37,756 nucleotides of DNA from Sulfurimonas sp. (lineage in GTDB: Bacteria; Campylobacterota; Campylobacteria; Campylobacterales; Sulfurimonadaceae), in the NCBI GenBank assembly GCA_026988235.1, contig JALSLQ010000082.1, positions 1 through 37,756 of the forward strand. Reading direction: 5' to 3'. The first letter of the stretch is position 1. Every line of letters begins with the position of its first letter. Under the pieces are notes generated by a model. That model was not told where the DNA came from. It was given only the letters and a program-made list of their open reading frames with translations, and made no database searches. The translations under genes and the position numbers were made by a program. Of this stretch, positions 26,119 to 34,229 are shown piece after piece.

Positions 26119-26124
26119 ATTATA
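26119..26124 (-). promoter_or_regulatory. -10 box for gdhA-mscS
   Basis: On the minus strand TATAAT lies at 26124-26119, about 20 bases before the gdhA ATG, in an AT-rich block. The predicted start near 26112 leaves a short leader that contains AAGGAAA. No dyad operator for an NtrC-like regulator is visible. Confidence 0.5.
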
Positions 26125-26284
26125 TAATTTTTAAAATTGTACCATAACTATGGGTAATCGTCTGATTGTCAGAAATGTTACAATTTTATAATTTTACTCT
26201 ATCTTATTGTATTTTTTTATACTTCCTCTAATAAATTTATGCTAATATACAACTAACAAGACAGTACAGTAAGAGGAATTTTAG

Positions 26285-28192
26285 ATGTTTAAAGATTTAA
26301 GTATTAGAAAAAAAATGAATTATTTAGTGGCTATAGCCACTACTTCTATCATTTTTGCGGCTATTTTTGTATTTGGTGCTATGAGTGACTTAGAAAAAGA
26401 TTATAATAATCTTTATGAAAACTCTATGAAAGCAGGTTTAAGTACCTTGATTATAGAAAAGAATATGAATCATGTCAGTAGAAATGACAGAGATATTATG
26501 CTTGGAGGTCCAAGAGAGAAAGATTTAGCACAGATCAAAAAAAATATAGATACAGTTGAAAAAAGCTTTCTCATTTTAGAACATCTGAAAAATTCAGAGC
26601 AAACACAAAATTTAGTTTTAAAAGCAAAAAAGTCTACAATGTTTTTTCTGAATAAAGCTTTTTCAATGATGCAAAGTTTAACGCCAGATCAAATACAAAA
26701 TGCTAAAAAAGAAATTTATGCGAAATATCATAATACATTAACACCTCCAGCAGAAGAATCAAGAAAATATTTTAAAAAGCTTGTCGCACTCAAACAACAA
26801 GAGTTAGCAACAAATTCTAAATCATTACAAACTAAAATTGCTTTTTATAAATACTTAGTGCTTATTGCAGGACTTTTTGTAGCTCTCGTTGTCTTTATTT
26901 TAGCTATTATAATTAGAAAATCAATTACATCAGGTATAGAAAGATTTACTGAACTCATTTCACACGCCGCAAAAGGTGACTTTTCTCATAAATGTTCAGC
27001 TTCTCCTGAGAATACAGAACTTGGTATAATGGGGAAAAGCTTAACGATTCTGTTGGAACATATTCAAACATTAATCTCCGAAATCAATACAACCATTATC
27101 AACGCATCAAAAGGAAATTTTAGTAAAAAAATCTCGGCAGAAGGTTTGTCTGGTGAGTTTGTCATTGCCATACAAAATGTTTCTAAAAGTATAGACTTCA
27201 TGCAAGAACAGTATAAAAAAGCACAAAGAGACTCTTTTAATTCTATACTCAGTGCAAAAAGCGTTAATGTTTCAGAATCACTTTCAATCATACAAACTGA
27301 TTTAAAAACAAATATAGAAAATCTTAAAAAGGTAACAAAGGCTACGAACTCTGCTGCGCACCTTGCAAATGACTCACAAACAAATATTAATGATGTTGTC
27401 AATGAGCTCCATGAATTAAATGAACAAGTCGATACAAATCATGCAAATATAGACGAACTAGCATCACAAACAAATAATATTACTTCTGTAATAGAACTCA
27501 TTACCGACATCGCCGACCAAACAAATCTACTTGCACTCAATGCCGCCATTGAAGCGGCTCGTGCAGGTGAACATGGACGCGGTTTTGCCGTTGTTGCCGA
27601 TGAAGTAAGAAAACTTGCAGAACGCACGCATAAAGCTACAAGTGAAATTTCAATCTCTATAAAATCACTTCAACAAGGCATGAGTGAAATTCAAACAAGT
27701 TCAGAAGTAATGAAAGAAACAGTTGATGCTTCTACAGGAAAAATAGAAGCTTTTGAGACAACACTCATTGAACTCAGTGACAACTCCACAAAAATAGTCG
27801 ATCAGTCATATTTTATGGAAAACAGCATATTTGTTGTTTTGGCAAAAATAGACCATATTTTATATAAATCACGCGCATATAACTCACTCATATCATTGAA
27901 AAAAGTTTTAAAAGCTGTAAATTCGCACGAATGTAATCTTGGTAAATGGTATGATGGTGAAGGGAAAAACAGATTTAGTAATACGCAAGCGTATCCAATA
28001 ATTGCAAAACCACACAATATTGTTCATACAAATGCCAATAAAAACCTTTCATATATAGATACACAAAATCCGCAAGAAATAGTTTTAGAACATGCTAAAG
28101 AGATTGTCAATAATTTTGAAAATATGGAAAATGCTTCAGAAGAACTCTTTTCTATTCTGGATACAATGCTCATCGAATCTAAAAAAGACTAA
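26285..28192 (+). CDS. Methyl-accepting chemotaxis protein with C-terminal CZB domain
   Basis: Transmembrane chemoreceptor signalling to CheA/CheW. Of its 635 residues, helix 1 spans about 12-31, a periplasmic four-helix-bundle-like sensor follows, and helix 2 is at about 188-211. HAMP-like segments come next, then the kinase-control tip [20 protein letters not shown] (about 412-431) and [16 protein letters not shown]. After the tip comes a chemoreceptor zinc-binding (CZB) domain instead of a long return helix: [20 protein letters not shown] (His548, Cys550) and PHNIVH. CZB domains bind zinc through three His and one Cys and can sense zinc or hypochlorous acid. AGAGGA lies just before the ATG. 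It stands alone; no che genes are near. The ligand of the periplasmic domain is unknown. Confidence 0.93.
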   Translation: MFKDLSIRKKMNYLVAIATTSIIFAAIFVFGAMSDLEKDYNNLYENSMKAGLSTLIIEKNMNHVSRNDRDIMLGGPREKDLAQIKKNIDTVEKSFLILEHLKNSEQTQNLVLKAKKSTMFFLNKAFSMMQSLTPDQIQNAKKEIYAKYHNTLTPPAEESRKYFKKLVALKQQELATNSKSLQTKIAFYKYLVLIAGLFVALVVFILAIIIRKSITSGIERFTELISHAAKGDFSHKCSASPENTELGIMGKSLTILLEHIQTLISEINTTIINASKGNFSKKISAEGLSGEFVIAIQNVSKSIDFMQEQYKKAQRDSFNSILSAKSVNVSESLSIIQTDLKTNIENLKKVTKATNSAAHLANDSQTNINDVVNELHELNEQVDTNHANIDELASQTNNITSVIELITDIADQTNLLALNAAIEAARAGEHGRGFAVVADEVRKLAERTHKATSEISISIKSLQQGMSEIQTSSEVMKETVDASTGKIEAFETTLIELSDNSTKIVDQSYFMENSIFVVLAKIDHILYKSRAYNSLISLKKVLKAVNSHECNLGKWYDGEGKNRFSNTQAYPIIAKPHNIVHTNANKNLSYIDTQNPQEIVLEHAKEIVNNFENMENASEELFSILDTMLIESKKD

Positions 28193-28211
28193 TCTTTCTT
28201 AGATATTCTTT

Positions 28212-28583
28212 TTACTCCCACTCTTCAAATTTAGAGTGAGAATGTTTGTCTTTTTTATAACACTTGGCATTTTTACTCTTTTGGAGCTGATTTGCACTAT
28301 ACAACAGCTCTTCTTTAATATTATCAATGTCTTCATCAGAATCTTTATAACCTATCATTTTTTTGACTAACTGTTTTAAATCTTGCAATTCTCCTTTATA
28401 AAGTTGTACTTCTTCAACACGATTTAGAAGCTTTAATGCGTGCACTATTTTTTTATTGAACTTTTCCTTATCCATTGTATCACTATTGGATAAATATGAT
28501 AAAATACTTTTACTAAATCTTTCTAATGCTCTAATGTAACGAAGTCTATTTGCATTCTCGATTGCTTTTTTAGATACTGCCAT
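28212..28583 (-). CDS. Hypothetical basic protein, 123 residues
   Basis: Not recognised. It is an all-helical, lysine-rich protein (MAVSKKAIENANRLRY...), with a charged middle (DSDEDIDNIKEE) and a tail with possible metal ligands (CYKKDKHSHS). There is no signal peptide or membrane helix. The gene is credible: AGGATAAAA precedes the ATG, a symmetric -10 box shared with the divergent rhodanese gene lies about 30 bases upstream, and it ends 19 bases from the convergent chemoreceptor gene. Confidence 0.7.
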   Translation of the reverse strand: MAVSKKAIENANRLRYIRALERFSKSILSYLSNSDTMDKEKFNKKIVHALKLLNRVEEVQLYKGELQDLKQLVKKMIGYKDSDEDIDNIKEELLYSANQLQKSKNAKCYKKDKHSHSKFEEWE

Positions 28584-28607
28584 TTTTATCCTATTGTTTA
28601 TTTATGA

Positions 28608-28619
28608 GTATAATTATAC
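28608..28619. promoter_or_regulatory. Symmetric bidirectional -10 box
   Basis: GTATAATTATAC is a perfect 12-bp palindrome that reads TATAAT on both strands (28609-28614 plus, 28618-28613 minus). It lies between the divergent 123-residue gene (ATG at 28583) and the rhodanese gene (ATG at 28641). Each direction would have a leader of about 20 bases, and each gene has a ribosome site in place. Confidence 0.6.
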
Positions 28620-28640
28620 AAGAAAATATGGAGAAAGTTA

Positions 28641-29036
28641 ATGAAAAAAATAATCTTAATACTCATGCTTTTGAGCTTGTCTTTACTGGCTGAAGTAAAA
28701 AACGAATATATATCAAAAGAATTCCTTAAACAAAACATTCCTATTGTTGATATTAGAACACCGGGTGAATGGAAACAAACCGGTCTTTTAAAAGGTGCTA
28801 TTCCCATTATGTTTTGGAATGCACAAGGAAAATATGATACAAATAAATTTCTCAATGCCTTACATAAAAAAGTTGACACAACAAAACCTTTTGCCCTCAT
28901 CTGTCATACAGGCAGCAGAACCTCTATAGTCGCGCCATGGCTAGCAAAAGAATTTGGATATAAAGTTATTAACTTACAAGGGGGCATGGAATATGCAACA
29001 AAAGGATTACACTTAAAGACGCTACCTTATAAATAA
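28641..29036 (+). CDS. Exported rhodanese-domain protein
   Basis: Single-domain sulfurtransferase-like protein directed to the periplasm. The signal peptide is MKKIILILMLLSLSLLAEV, and about 110 mature residues follow. The fold markers are IPIVDIRTPGEWKQTG, LKGAIPIMFW and the active-site loop CHTGSRT with Cys88, then INLQGGMEYA. The Cys is present, so thiosulfate or persulfide chemistry is possible. GGAGAAAG precedes the ATG. A tiny membrane-peptide gene begins directly at its stop codon. Periplasmic rhodaneses are common in sulfur-metabolising Campylobacterota, but the donor and acceptor here are unknown. Confidence 0.88.
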   Translation: MKKIILILMLLSLSLLAEVKNEYISKEFLKQNIPIVDIRTPGEWKQTGLLKGAIPIMFWNAQGKYDTNKFLNALHKKVDTTKPFALICHTGSRTSIVAPWLAKEFGYKVINLQGGMEYATKGLHLKTLPYK

Positions 29037-29162
29037 ATGAAGAGATTTCTCACACTGCTTAAATTTTTTATTTTCCTTGTACTCCGGATTATAATAACTT
29101 TTGGAGTATTAGGATTGATTATCTTTTTATTATGGGGAGCGTTATACCTTATTTTTTACTAA
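29037..29162 (+). CDS. 41-residue single-span membrane peptide
   Basis: ATG at 29037 immediately follows the rhodanese TAA (29034-29036), and the frame runs 41 codons to TAA at 29160-29162. The product is a basic N-terminus (MKRFLTLLK) followed by an almost wholly hydrophobic stretch ending GALYLIFY, long enough for one membrane helix or a hairpin. It has no ribosome site of its own, so translation would depend on coupling to the rhodanese gene. The end overlaps the convergent hypothetical gene by four bases. I do not recognise a family; it may help anchor the exported rhodanese or a partner. Confidence 0.5.
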   Translation: MKRFLTLLKFFIFLVLRIIITFGVLGLIIFLLWGALYLIFY

Positions 29163-29632
29163 AGCAAAGACTTTATAACATTGCTAACCCCTTGATGTAG
29201 ATTATAATTTGCTATAGGAAAATCTAAACTTTCATTTTCCAAATTCACAGTATAACGACTCAAGTACTGTCCTAAATCACTCAAATCTATCGGTGTATAA
29301 TTTTGACATTGTTCTTTTTTTAGTTTTGTTCGCAAAAGCCTTCTAAGCTCATTTGACTGAGCCAATGTAAAAGCCAATGTTTTGAGGCTTAAAAAGTCAC
29401 TCCAATCTAAAAACAGCTCAGGTGTGAGAACCTCAGTATAGAAACCCTCTGGTGTAAAAAGTAAATCATTCTCACGCAATGGTACAAGCACTGAAAGTAT
29501 CGCTCTTGAAAAAGGAACTACTTTATCACTCCAAAATGGCGATTCACTTCTTGTAGCCAACTCTTTTTCTATTACATTTACTATTTTTTCTACACTTTCA
29601 TTTTTAAAAAGTTCATATGTTTCTTGTTTCAT
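29159..29632 (-). CDS. Hypothetical protein, 157 residues
   Basis: Not recognised with confidence. It is a soluble, helix-rich sequence with GGATGAG before the ATG and divergent orientation to the DUF445 gene. The stretch from SPFWSDKVVPFSRAILSVLV faintly recalls the all-alpha region of type IV coupling proteins (TraD/DotL-like), where FWxxxA..LL..LV.LR patterns occur. There is no ATPase motif, so this is only a hint. Confidence 0.6.
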   Translation of the reverse strand: MKQETYELFKNESVEKIVNVIEKELATRSESPFWSDKVVPFSRAILSVLVPLRENDLLFTPEGFYTEVLTPELFLDWSDFLSLKTLAFTLAQSNELRRLLRTKLKKEQCQNYTPIDLSDLGQYLSRYTVNLENESLDFPIANYNLHQGVSNVIKSLL

Positions 29633-29668
29633 TTTCTCATCCGTTTAATTTTTTTCATAATGATACAC

Positions 29669-29674
29669 TATAAT
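29669..29674 (+). promoter_or_regulatory. -10 box for DUF445 gene
   Basis: TATAAT in ACACTATAATAACAC, about 26 bases before the ATG at 29700. The leader would contain AAAAAGGAGA. No -35 box is apparent. Confidence 0.55.
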
Positions 29675-29699
29675 AACACTTTTAAAAAGGAGAACGCCT

Positions 29700-30407
29700 A
29701 TGAAATTAAATAAAAGTTTTATAACAAATTTAATAGCCTTACTTTTTGTTGGCATTTCATATATAATACCCCCATATAAAGATATGTTCTTGTATACAGG
29801 ACTTTTTGCGCTTTCGGGTGCCTTAACAAATCAATTAGCTATACATATGCTGTTTGAAAAAATACCTTTTTTATATGGTTCTGGCGTCATTGTCAATAGA
29901 TTTGAAGCTTTTAAAGATGCTATTAAAGATCTCATTATGAATGAGTTTTTTACAAAAGAGCAGTTAGAAAAGTTTTTTGTCAATGAAGAAAAAAAGGTGA
30001 ATCTTGAGCCTATTATACAAACGACTGATTTTTCACCGGCTTTTGATGCTTTAAGCAAAACAGTAATGGAGTCTTCTTTTGGCGGTATGCTTGGTATGTT
30101 TGGAGGAGAGAGTGCTTTAGAAGCACTCAAAGAACCCTTTAGCACTAAAATGAAGACGGCAGTCATCAAAATAGTCAATTCACAGGCATTTAACAACACA
30201 CTACAGCAACATCTACAAAGTTCTTCACTCAATGACGATATGATTAATTCAATCGAAAAAGTTATAGATGCAAGGCTCAATGAACTCACCCCTCAAATGG
30301 TCAAAGAAATCGTACAAAAAATGATACGCGAACATCTTGACTGGCTTGTTGTATGGGGAGGAGTTTTTGGAGGACTTATTGGACTTGCGAGTTCTTTCCT
30401 ATTATAA
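29700..30407 (+). CDS. DUF445 family membrane protein
   Basis: Integral membrane protein of unknown function, 235 residues. The N-terminus has two helices with the family pattern GALTNQLAIHMLFEKIPFLYGSGVIVNRFE. A soluble, mostly helical middle follows (including a Gly/Met-rich MLGMFGGESA), and a C-terminal membrane segment (WGGVFGGLIGLASSFLL). DUF445 proteins usually have the GAxTNxxAxxMLF signature at this place. A strong AAAAAGGAGA site fixes the start. It converges with the restriction operon, 16 bases stop to stop, separated by a run of seven T. Confidence 0.9.
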   Translation: MKLNKSFITNLIALLFVGISYIIPPYKDMFLYTGLFALSGALTNQLAIHMLFEKIPFLYGSGVIVNRFEAFKDAIKDLIMNEFFTKEQLEKFFVNEEKKVNLEPIIQTTDFSPAFDALSKTVMESSFGGMLGMFGGESALEALKEPFSTKMKTAVIKIVNSQAFNNTLQQHLQSSSLNDDMINSIEKVIDARLNELTPQMVKEIVQKMIREHLDWLVVWGGVFGGLIGLASSFLL

Positions 30408-30423
30408 ATGATGGTTTTTTTAC

Positions 30424-33390
30424 TTAAAAATGCTCACTAAAGTTTCTAAAATTATCAGACTGAACTAATGTTACATCTGTTGATATTTCAGCGAAGTGTT
30501 TCTTAGCACAAGCTATTTTTGAAGATTCGTTAGTTTTAATATCTAAGCCTAACGAACTTCCCTTACTCTCAACTACAAAGTAAAGTTTCTCTATATTTTC
30601 TTCTTCTACCATGACCGCCCAGTCAGGGTTATATGTTCCTAGTGGTGTATTGATTTTAAACCAACTTGGTAGTTTTGTGAAAAGTTTAACTTTTTCATTT
30701 CTATTAAATTCTATAGCAAAATTCTCTTCAATAGTAGAATCATAAACCGTATAAGTATAGATAGATTTATTTTCACGATTTTTTATCATATTTGAAGAGA
30801 GGTATCCATAAAGTTCTTGGGTCTTAAAACATTGTTGTGCGTAGTAAAATTCATTACCTAGTTTTTGATATTTGATACCATCAACAACAAACATACTCAT
30901 CACCTTTTTAATGATTTTTATAGCTCCATCGATAAATTTCTGAGGATTATTTTTAAATCCTTGTAGTTTCTCACTTTTTATAAGAATATCAACAACATTT
31001 TTTCGTGTCAAATTAGTCTCATTTTGTAAATAAGTCACTATATCAGGCAGTTCAAAGTCAATCATTTCACTATTTAAAGGGTCATTCTTAATAGTATCTT
31101 CCACTATCTCAACACCAGCTTTTGTGATTTTATTAGTAGCTTTTGAGTAAAGATATTTTATCTTTCCAACTGTGAGATCATTAGCTATATGTTTAGCACA
31201 CTCATCAATTAGTTTTTCAACATCAAAGTCAACTCTATAAGTTGTTTTGTATTTTATTTGTTCCCATAGATTTTTAAAGTCCTCACTGAGATAAACCTCT
31301 TTATTCAAAGTAATTAGCTTCTTATCATTTGCATCTTTGACATTAAGATTACCATAAATTTTAGTTATTACAGAGATAATATCAGCTTGAAGTGCAGCAA
31401 ACTGCTCAGGAACTTCAAATCTATTTTCTTTTATAGCAGTTCTAAGTTTGTCTTGGATTTTACCACGAGAATCTATATAGTTGTTTGCTTGTAAATACTC
31501 ATAAACTGTTTCACTATTAGCAGCTCCAAAATACTCAATATCTCCATTTTCATTCTCTACTGGAATGTTAGCAAAAAAGTGTTCTTCTATTACACCAAAT
31601 TTAATTCCCTCTTCATCTTCAATCTCTTTTTGTAATGCACGAGCAAAATCTTCATAGTTTTCATTTGCCATGACCGTTAGAGTATTGACATCAAACCCTC
31701 TAACCCTTACACCATCTTGATTTACACATATTCGTAAACCTCGACCTATCTCTTGTCGTTTTTTCATTACAGAGTTAGTTTCATTTAAAGTACAGATTTG
31801 AAATACATTAGGATTATCCCAACCCTCTTTCAAAGCACTATGGGAAAATATAAACCTAAGAGGCTCACTAAAACTCAGTAGCTTCTCTTTGTTCTTCATA
31901 ATCTTGTCAAAAGCACTTTCATCATCTTTGTTTTTACCGGTGCTATCTTTTACACGACCTTTTGAGTCTTGTGCAAAATACCCATCATGAATTTTTGAAA
32001 CTTCTGTTGCAATGTCGACATCCCCAAAAAGAGTATTGTATTTTGGTTTTTTAGAGATTATTTTAAACTCTTCTTCAAACCATAAGGCATATTTACCTTT
32101 GACAACATTTCCCTCATCATCATAACTTCTATAGTTAGCGACTCTGTCGATGAAAAAGAGACTCAATACTTTAATGTCTCGTTGTTTTAAACGAAGTTCT
32201 TTATCTAAATGCTCTTCTATCGTTTTTCGCACCTGTAGTCTCTTGATACTATCATCATCAGCATCTCCAACTGTCTCGCCAAGTTTTATAACTTCTTGAT
32301 TTAAAAACTCTATATACTCACTACCTTTTTCTATATAAATATCATTAATCGTATAACCATCATATACATCACGACCATTTGATTTTTCATAAAGGTCATC
32401 TGTGTTTTTAACTACTATAACTTTGCGTTTAGTAGAACCATTTTGAATGACATCTATCTCAATTTTTGCACTTCTAGGATTCGCTTTAACACTTAATAAT
32501 CTTATGTATGCTTTGTTTGAAGTATCTTCAAGTTTCACATTGGCCACTTCTATCTGTTTAACAAGTTGTTGCTCATAAGCATCAATAGAGTCAAGTTTGT
32601 ACATAAGGTTAAATTTTTCTATGTGTGTAGCACTGTAGCGTAGCTTACAAAGAGGATTAAGAGTTTGTATAGCCTCTTTTGCCTTTGAAGTATTGTCAAC
32701 ACTCTGAGGCTCATCTATGATAAGTATAGGATTTGTAGAAGCGATAAACTCTATTGGCTTTTGTCCATTTAACCTATCATTTTGACGGTGTATAATATTT
32801 GCTTTAGTATCTTTTGTAGGGTCTGAAAAACTTTTTTTAAATGCATCAATATTTATAACCATTATACGGATATCACTACTAGTTGCAAAATCTCTTACTT
32901 GTTCTAAGTTTGAACTATCATAAACAAATGAGTCATAGTTCACATTATCAAAAAGAACTTTAAAGTGATTGCTTGTAATTTCAAGAGTTTTTTTAGTTCC
33001 CTCTTTGATGGCGATAGATGGAACGACTATGATGAACTTTGTAAAACCGTAGCGCTTATTTAGTTCAAATATAGATTTTAAGTAAACATAGGTCTTTCCA
33101 GTACCAGTTTCCATCTCAATAGAGAAGTCCATACTTCCAAGTTTTTTAGATTGAGGGAGTCCATTACGAAGTTGGATGTTTTGAACATTTGCAAGTATTT
33201 CTTTATCCAAAAGTTCAAGCCTATTTCCTATGCCTAAGTCATTAAAATCAGCAGTAGTTTTTTGCCCCTTAGTTTCCCCTCTTACAATACTAAAATTACT
33301 TTGACAAACTTCTTGACCTTCAAATATATCCACGATGGAAGCTATCGCTCTATCTTGGTATCCTAAATCACTCTCAAATTGTATAGTCAT
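30424..33390 (-). CDS. res: Type III restriction enzyme, helicase/nuclease (Res) subunit
   Basis: ATP-dependent restriction subunit that, with a Mod methyltransferase, cuts unmodified DNA. Its 988 residues are the usual Res length. Visible are Walker A METGTGKT (93-100), motif II IIDEPQ, motif III RYSATH, a late helicase motif FSHSALKEGWDNPNVFQIC and motif VI QEIGRGLRI. The C-terminal PD-(D/E)XK nuclease site is Asp923 (NPDW), Glu941 and Lys943 (VVESKG). Its ATG overlaps the KilA-N stop by one base (TAATG). No frameshift or missing motif is seen, so it looks functional. No mod gene is inside the window; in this operon direction it would lie beyond the right edge, or the partner is encoded elsewhere. 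Confidence 0.92.
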   Translation of the reverse strand: MTIQFESDLGYQDRAIASIVDIFEGQEVCQSNFSIVRGETKGQKTTADFNDLGIGNRLELLDKEILANVQNIQLRNGLPQSKKLGSMDFSIEMETGTGKTYVYLKSIFELNKRYGFTKFIIVVPSIAIKEGTKKTLEITSNHFKVLFDNVNYDSFVYDSSNLEQVRDFATSSDIRIMVINIDAFKKSFSDPTKDTKANIIHRQNDRLNGQKPIEFIASTNPILIIDEPQSVDNTSKAKEAIQTLNPLCKLRYSATHIEKFNLMYKLDSIDAYEQQLVKQIEVANVKLEDTSNKAYIRLLSVKANPRSAKIEIDVIQNGSTKRKVIVVKNTDDLYEKSNGRDVYDGYTINDIYIEKGSEYIEFLNQEVIKLGETVGDADDDSIKRLQVRKTIEEHLDKELRLKQRDIKVLSLFFIDRVANYRSYDDEGNVVKGKYALWFEEEFKIISKKPKYNTLFGDVDIATEVSKIHDGYFAQDSKGRVKDSTGKNKDDESAFDKIMKNKEKLLSFSEPLRFIFSHSALKEGWDNPNVFQICTLNETNSVMKKRQEIGRGLRICVNQDGVRVRGFDVNTLTVMANENYEDFARALQKEIEDEEGIKFGVIEEHFFANIPVENENGDIEYFGAANSETVYEYLQANNYIDSRGKIQDKLRTAIKENRFEVPEQFAALQADIISVITKIYGNLNVKDANDKKLITLNKEVYLSEDFKNLWEQIKYKTTYRVDFDVEKLIDECAKHIANDLTVGKIKYLYSKATNKITKAGVEIVEDTIKNDPLNSEMIDFELPDIVTYLQNETNLTRKNVVDILIKSEKLQGFKNNPQKFIDGAIKIIKKVMSMFVVDGIKYQKLGNEFYYAQQCFKTQELYGYLSSNMIKNRENKSIYTYTVYDSTIEENFAIEFNRNEKVKLFTKLPSWFKINTPLGTYNPDWAVMVEEENIEKLYFVVESKGSSLGLDIKTNESSKIACAKKHFAEISTDVTLVQSDNFRNFSEHF

Positions 33391-34196
33391 TATTTACTCT
33401 CTAATCTTTTTACATTTTTATCATTTGTAAGTATCTTCATTTGAGATATAGCTATTTCATTTAACTTTTTGATTCTTTGTGCTTGAGATAAATCCTCATT
33501 TATAAAATGTGCATTTAAAGACTCAAGATTTGCTAAACAAACAAGCTGATATACATTTGCTTCATCTCGAATATTACCTTTTTTATCACTATTGGCATCT
33601 CGCCATTGTTTGGCTGTGATTCCAAAAAGAGCTACATTTAAAATATCTGCTTCACTCGCATAGACAAAACTTATCTGCTGTGGCATTAAACTTTTTGGAA
33701 TGAGATTCTCTTTTATGGCGTCTGTATGAATTCTATAGTTTATCTTGGTAAGATTTCTTTTTATATCCCAACCAAGTTGTTTGAATTCTTCTTCTTTGAG
33801 TCTTTGAAACTCTTTAATAAGATATATTTTAAACTCTGCACTAATCCACATACCAAATTCAAATGCGATATCTTTGTGTGCATATGTCCCACCATATCGT
33901 CCAGCTTTTGCCATTAAGCCTATGGCTTTTGTTTTAGCCACCCATTCTTTAACACTAATTTTATAACTATTTAATCCGGCTTGAGATGTAATTATGGCGA
34001 ATTCGCCATAATTAAAATTAAGATTATGAATCTTTTCCCAAACCCCTAAATATTCTAAGGTATTTCTATTTCTAAGCCAGTCGGATATAAAAAAACTTCC
34101 ATCTTTTGACTTTAGCATATCTGTTAATGAAATATAGTCTTCATCATTATTCTTGACAATAGTTATGTCATATTCTAAGACTTTTATTTTTGCCAT
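33390..34196 (-). CDS. KilA-N domain protein
   Basis: Protein of 268 residues with an N-terminal KilA-N domain, a DNA-binding module found in phage and mobile-element proteins. It starts MAKIKVLEYDITI, followed by YISLTDMLKSKDG, ISDWLRNRNTLEYLGVWE, and VKEWVAKTKAIGLMAKAGRYGGTYAHKDIAFEFGMWISAEFKIYL (in which YAHKDIAFEFGMW is the diagnostic patch). The C-terminal part contains FGITAKQWRDAN. Such proteins recur inside type I and type III restriction operons, where their role is unclear. AAAAGGAGATAGTT gives a strong start. It is coupled to res by a one-base overlap. A 26-bp perfect palindrome lies inside the gene at 33989-34014. Confidence 0.87.
   Translation of the reverse strand: MAKIKVLEYDITIVKNNDEDYISLTDMLKSKDGSFFISDWLRNRNTLEYLGVWEKIHNLNFNYGEFAIITSQAGLNSYKISVKEWVAKTKAIGLMAKAGRYGGTYAHKDIAFEFGMWISAEFKIYLIKEFQRLKEEEFKQLGWDIKRNLTKINYRIHTDAIKENLIPKSLMPQQISFVYASEADILNVALFGITAKQWRDANSDKKGNIRDEANVYQLVCLANLESLNAHFINEDLSQAQRIKKLNEIAISQMKILTNDKNVKRLESK
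33989..34014. repeat. 26-bp perfect palindrome inside the KilA-N gene
   Basis: Thirteen uninterrupted pairs centred on GAATTC; the left arm is TAATTATGGCGAA, and the next flanking bases do not pair. It encodes FNYGEFAI near residues 60-70 of the KilA-N protein. There is no other copy in the window. Confidence 0.9.
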
Positions 34197-34229
34197 AACT
34201 ATCTCCTTTTAAAATATAAGTTAAATATT

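Noticed and set aside
29831..30289. 152-codon minus-strand frame opposite the DUF445 gene, and similar frames opposite the chemoreceptor.
   Set aside because: Low-complexity serine/leucine-rich shadows without ribosome sites.
30424..33390. Type I HsdR instead of type III Res.
   Set aside because: The N-terminal METGTGKT context, length and C-terminal PD-(D/E)XK placement follow type III Res; no HsdM or HsdS is present.
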